Shown: in pieces, positions 58,195-61,031 of the stretch
Position numbering within the stretch: position 1 is the stretch's first letter
Layout: every line of letters starts with the position of its first letter
Source of the DNA: an uncultured Eubacteriales bacterium
GTDB lineage: Bacteria; Bacillota; Clostridia; Oscillospirales; Acutalibacteraceae
Length of the DNA: 61,031 nt
Direction: 5' to 3'
Assembly: GCA_900315815.1 (NCBI GenBank)
Contig: ONAS01000004.1
Location: forward strand, 1-61,031
The notes under the pieces: model-generated
Told to the model about the DNA's origin: nothing
Seen by the model: only the letters and a program-made list of their open reading frames with translations
The model's database searches: none
Position numbers and translations under genes: made by a program

Positions 58195-59388
58195 ATGGAT
58201 TATCGGTTTTCCGACAAGGTGCTGGCGCTCAAGCCCAACGCCATCCGCGAAATTCTGAAAAGCGCGTCCGATCCGGGCGTGATCTCTCTGTCGGCGGGCA
58301 ATCCCGCTCCCGACGCATTCCCCGTTGACGCGATCCGCGAGATCAGCAAACGGCTCCTGCGGGAGAATCCCATCGGCGTCCTGCAGTACGGCGTCAGCGA
58401 GGGCTATCAGCCCCTGCGCGATACCCTGAAGGCATATCTCGGAAAAAAACATCAAATCGGCACGGACGACGACGAGCTCATCATCGTTTCCGGCGCACAG
58501 CAGGTCATGGATATCGCCGCGAAAACCTTTTTGAACGAGCATGATGTGCTGGTGTGCGAGGCGCCGTCCTTTGTCGGCGCGCTGAACACCTTCCGCAGCT
58601 ATAATACCGATCTGGTCGGCGTGAGCGTCGAGCCGGACGGCATGAATATGGAAGAGCTGGAAAAGGTCCTGGATGAGAACCCCAACGCAAAGCTGATCTA
58701 CACCATCCCGAATTTCCAGAATCCGTCAGGCGTCACCATGTCGCTTGAAAAGAGGAAAAGGCTTTATGAGCTGGCGCTCGCCCACGACTGCATGATCATC
58801 GAGGACAATCCCTACGGCGATCTGCGCTATTACGGCGAGGACGTTCCGTCCATCAAGAGCTTCGACACCGAGGGCATCGTCATTTACTCCGGCTCCTTCT
58901 CCAAGGTCGTCTCTCCCGGCATCCGCGCCGGCTACATGATGGCGAACAAGGCGGCGATGGCGAAGATGATCATCTGCAAGCAGGGTCAGGACGTCCACAC
59001 CGCGATGTGGTCGCAGATGCTGTGCTATGAGCTGATGACAAAGTATGACTTTGAAGCGCATCTGGATTACCTCAGAGCGCTGTATACCAAGAAAGCCGCG
59101 CTGTGCATGGAGCTTCTGGACAAGTACGTCGTACCGCACGGCATCCGCTACAACAAGATCGAGGGCGGTCTGTTCATCTGGTGCGATCTGCCCGCGGATA
59201 CGGATATGCTCGACTTCTGCAAAAAGCTGACAGAGCGCAAGGTGTGCGTCGTTCCGGGCAACGCCTTCCTCACCGACAGCGCGGCGGAATGCCACTCCTT
59301 CCGCATCAACTTTTCTACGCCGACCGACGAACAGCTCACTCAGGGCATCATCGAGATCGGCAAGCTGGCGGAAGAGATCATCGGATAA
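58195..59388 (+). CDS. PLP-dependent aminotransferase (2-aminoadipate/aromatic type)
   Basis: A class I/II aminotransferase of the group that includes LysN and the catalytic domain of MocR regulators. The 397-residue protein has SLSAGNPAPDAFPV, YGVSEGYQPLRDTL, IPNFQNPSGVTMS, EDNPYGDLRYYGE and the PLP Lys237 in YSGSFSKVVSPGIRAGYM. It lacks the GntR DNA-binding domain, so it is an enzyme. The real substrate (2-aminoadipate, branched-chain or aromatic acids) cannot be told. GAGGAAG precedes the ATG. trpS follows after 56 bases without a clear promoter, suggesting one operon. Confidence 0.9.
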   Translation: MDYRFSDKVLALKPNAIREILKSASDPGVISLSAGNPAPDAFPVDAIREISKRLLRENPIGVLQYGVSEGYQPLRDTLKAYLGKKHQIGTDDDELIIVSGAQQVMDIAAKTFLNEHDVLVCEAPSFVGALNTFRSYNTDLVGVSVEPDGMNMEELEKVLDENPNAKLIYTIPNFQNPSGVTMSLEKRKRLYELALAHDCMIIEDNPYGDLRYYGEDVPSIKSFDTEGIVIYSGSFSKVVSPGIRAGYMMANKAAMAKMIICKQGQDVHTAMWSQMLCYELMTKYDFEAHLDYLRALYTKKAALCMELLDKYVVPHGIRYNKIEGGLFIWCDLPADTDMLDFCKKLTERKVCVVPGNAFLTDSAAECHSFRINFSTPTDEQLTQGIIEIGKLAEEIIG

Positions 59389-59444
59389 ACCGGCGGGAGG
59401 GTCAAGCCCCTTCCCCTGCAAATTGAATGAAGGATTTGATCACA

Positions 59445-60467
59445 ATGGAAAATACGGAAAAGAAAAAGCAGATCGTCTTCTCTGCGATCCAGCCCAGCGG
59501 CACCATCACCCTCGGCAATTATCTCGGCGCGCTGCGCAACTGGGTCAAGATGCAGGACAATCCCGACTATAACTGCCTGTACGCGCTGGCGGACCTGCAT
59601 ACCATCACCGTGCGTCAAGAGCCTGCCGCCATGCGCCGCAACATCATCGACGCATACGCGATGGTCATGGCGTGCGGCGTGGACGTGGAAAAAGCGCCGT
59701 TCTTCATCCAGAGCCACAACCCCAACCACAGCGTCATGGCATGGATCCTCAACTGCTATACCCAGTTCGGCGAGCTGAGCCGCATGACGCAGTTCAAGGA
59801 TAAATCCGCAAGGCACGCGGACAACATCAACGCGGGACTCTTCACCTATCCCAGCCTGATGGCAGGCGATATCCTGCTGTATCAGGCGGACAAGGTCCCC
59901 GTCGGCGCCGACCAGAAACAGCATATCGAGCTGACCCGCGACGTCGCGACCCGCTTCAACAGCATTTACGGCAGCGTCTTCAAGATCCCCGAGGGCTTTA
60001 TTCCGAAGGACAGCTCCCGCGTCATGAGCCTGCAGACGCCGACCTCCAAAATGAGCAAGTCGGACGAAAACGCCAACGGCTGCATCATGATGACCGACAG
60101 CGACGACGTGATCATGAAGAAATTCAAGCGTGCCGTCACCGACAGCGAGGCAAAGGTCCGCTATGCCGAGGGCAAGGACGGCATCAACAACCTCATGAGC
60201 ATTTACGCGGCGGTGACCGGACTGAGCTTTGAGCAGATCGAGCGCGACTTTGACGGCAAGGGCTACGGCGATTTCAAAACAGCCGTCGGCGAGGCGGTCG
60301 TCGCGGAGCTTTCCCCCATCCGCAAGCGGTATGAGGAATACTGCAAGGACAAGAAGTACATCGAGGAATGCTACACAAGGAGCGCGGAGTTCGCCATCCG
60401 CATTTCCTCGCGCACCGTCGACAAGGCGATGAAGAAAATCGGCTTTATCCTTCCCAAGAAGGGCTGA
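59445..60467 (+). CDS. trpS: Tryptophanyl-tRNA synthetase
   Basis: TrpRS charges tRNA-Trp. The 340-residue class I enzyme has the HIGH-like motif PSGTITLGNYLGAL, the GADQKQHIELTRDVA region and the KMSKS loop in TPTSKMSKSDEN. I take ATG 59445, which has AAGGA upstream, over ATG 59427, which has no ribosome site. No T-box leader is visible, so regulation of this copy by uncharged tRNA is unlikely. A terminator follows. Confidence 0.97.
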   Translation: MENTEKKKQIVFSAIQPSGTITLGNYLGALRNWVKMQDNPDYNCLYALADLHTITVRQEPAAMRRNIIDAYAMVMACGVDVEKAPFFIQSHNPNHSVMAWILNCYTQFGELSRMTQFKDKSARHADNINAGLFTYPSLMAGDILLYQADKVPVGADQKQHIELTRDVATRFNSIYGSVFKIPEGFIPKDSSRVMSLQTPTSKMSKSDENANGCIMMTDSDDVIMKKFKRAVTDSEAKVRYAEGKDGINNLMSIYAAVTGLSFEQIERDFDGKGYGDFKTAVGEAVVAELSPIRKRYEEYCKDKKYIEECYTRSAEFAIRISSRTVDKAMKKIGFILPKKG

Positions 60468-60479
60468 CCGCATCATCTG

Positions 60480-60511
60480 GGACTGCACGCATCGCGCTGC
60501 AGTCCTTTTTT
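60480..60511 (+). terminator. Terminator of trpS
   Basis: GGACTGCA/TGCAGTCC stem followed by TTTTTT. Confidence 0.85.
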
Positions 60512-60546
60512 GCGCCTCGGCGCCGCCGTCCGCCGTCAAATTTTCC

Positions 60547-60575
60547 TTGACAAAGCGGATCGCTTCTGCTATAAT
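60547..60575 (+). promoter_or_regulatory. Promoter of ylxM-ffh
   Basis: TTGACA, 17 bases, TATAAT: perfect consensus. Confidence 0.85.
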
Positions 60576-60583
60576 AGCTCAGG

Positions 60584-60604
60584 TGTAAAGAAAAATACTT
60601 TACA
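60584..60604 (+). promoter_or_regulatory. Perfect inverted repeat at the ylxM-ffh start point
   Basis: TGTAAAG-AAAAATA-CTTTACA begins about 9 bases after the -10 box and ends next to the ribosome site. It may be an operator or an mRNA hairpin controlling SRP expression. Confidence 0.55.
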
Positions 60605-60618
60605 GGAAAGGGATGCAG

Positions 60619-60990
60619 ATGGATTCAAAGCTCGAGATATCTCTGCTCTACGACTTCTACAAAGAGCTTCTCAACCGTTCGCAGCAGCAGGTGGTCGAGC
60701 TGTATGTCAACGACGACCTGTCCCTCTCGGAGGTGGCGGATATCCTGTCCATCAGCCGCCAGGGGGTGCGCGACTCGCTGAACCGCGCAGCGAAAAAGCT
60801 GCGCGACTATGAAAGCAAGCTGCATTTCTATCAAAACTACAACGCACAGCAGAAAACCGTCGGCAAGATCCTCGCGTACGCCGAAGAGATACGCGGGCTG
60901 ACCCGGGATGCTGCTATCATCGGCTTGTGCGACAGGCTGATCGACGATACGGAAAAACTGATGGAAAGGGAGGACCAACATGGCGTTTGA
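60619..60990 (+). CDS. ylxM: YlxM family HTH protein (SRP-associated)
   Basis: YlxM is a small sigma-70 region-4-like helix-turn-helix protein encoded beside ffh in Firmicutes and reported to associate with the signal recognition particle. The 123-residue protein has the LYDFYKELLNRSQQQVVELYV start and the helix-turn-helix LSLSEVADILSISRQGVRDSLNRAAKKL. ATG 60619 is 6 bases after AAAGGG; ATG 60613 is inside the ribosome site. Its end overlaps the ffh start by 11 bases. Confidence 0.92.
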   Translation: MDSKLEISLLYDFYKELLNRSQQQVVELYVNDDLSLSEVADILSISRQGVRDSLNRAAKKLRDYESKLHFYQNYNAQQKTVGKILAYAEEIRGLTRDAAIIGLCDRLIDDTEKLMEREDQHGV

Positions 60991-61031
60991 AGGACTGTCT
61001 CAAAAACTCACGAATGCGTTCAAAAAGCTCA
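60980..61031 (+). CDS. ffh: Signal recognition particle protein Ffh, first 17 residues
   Basis: The sequence MAFEGLSQKLTNAFKKL is the standard opening of Ffh (SRP54), whose GTPase targets nascent membrane proteins. GGGAGGA lies before ATG 60980, inside the end of ylxM. The gene is cut by the window edge. Confidence 0.9.
   Translation, partial: MAFEGLSQKLTNAFKKL

Overview
The window looks like chromosomal DNA of a spore-forming Gram-positive anaerobe of the Clostridia, most likely Ruminococcaceae/Oscillospirales. The grounds are SpoIIID, a type III glutamine synthetase, an FMN riboswitch before ribU, a PyrR attenuator, class B sortase and LCP proteins, a type I dockerin, Thr-Glu-Lys-Pro linkers on exported proteins, and GC-rich coding DNA with AT-rich promoters. 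Genus and species are inference. Strong promoters of TTGACA-17-TATAAT type are easy to read by eye, so most transcription units can be drawn.

Layout. 1-5.3 kb: nucleotide-sugar/polysaccharide genes (lipoprotein, galE, a WbpM/CapD-type dehydratase, a DegT-type aminotransferase) around spoIIID. 5.4-9.5 kb: an OmpR-type two-component system with an HtrA protease. 9.6-16.9 kb: sirtuin, a lone 5S rRNA gene, an orphan binding lipoprotein, an unknown exported protein, a LytS-like kinase with a response regulator, and an L,D-transpeptidase. 17-20.2 kb: RlmD-type RNA methyltransferase, a small-molecule-type methyltransferase and a macro-like/TIR protein. 20.3-25.7 kb: pyruvyl transferase, riboswitch-controlled ribU, acpP, a membrane-bound XRE regulator and a phosphohexomutase. 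26-29 kb: a small conserved protein behind a structured leader and a large tandem-TIR/TPR-like protein. 29-34.7 kb: queT behind a candidate preQ1 riboswitch, RluA-type pseudouridine synthase, fhs, xpt and a second L,D-transpeptidase. 35-39.8 kb: a sortase B-LCP operon and a dockerin-bearing metallophosphoesterase. 40-42.5 kb: pyrR-uraA behind a PyrR attenuator, with a MITE-like inverted repeat between them. 42.7-44.1 kb: glyS. 44.2-52.5 kb: a complete histidine operon headed by a YerC/TrpR-family regulator and a HisZ-HisG fusion. 52.7-61 kb: dapF, glnN, a Nudix hydrolase, a DHHW-motif protein, an aminotransferase, trpS, ylxM and the start of ffh.

Most of the window is core metabolism and cell-envelope biology. 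The least explained parts are the two TIR proteins (19.1-20.2 kb and 26.7-29.0 kb), the leader RNA at 26.1 kb, several exact inverted repeats placed on promoters (his, the aminotransferase, acpP, ylxM), the 102-bp element at the end of pyrR, and the gene fusions. No tRNA, CRISPR array, transposase or phage gene was seen.
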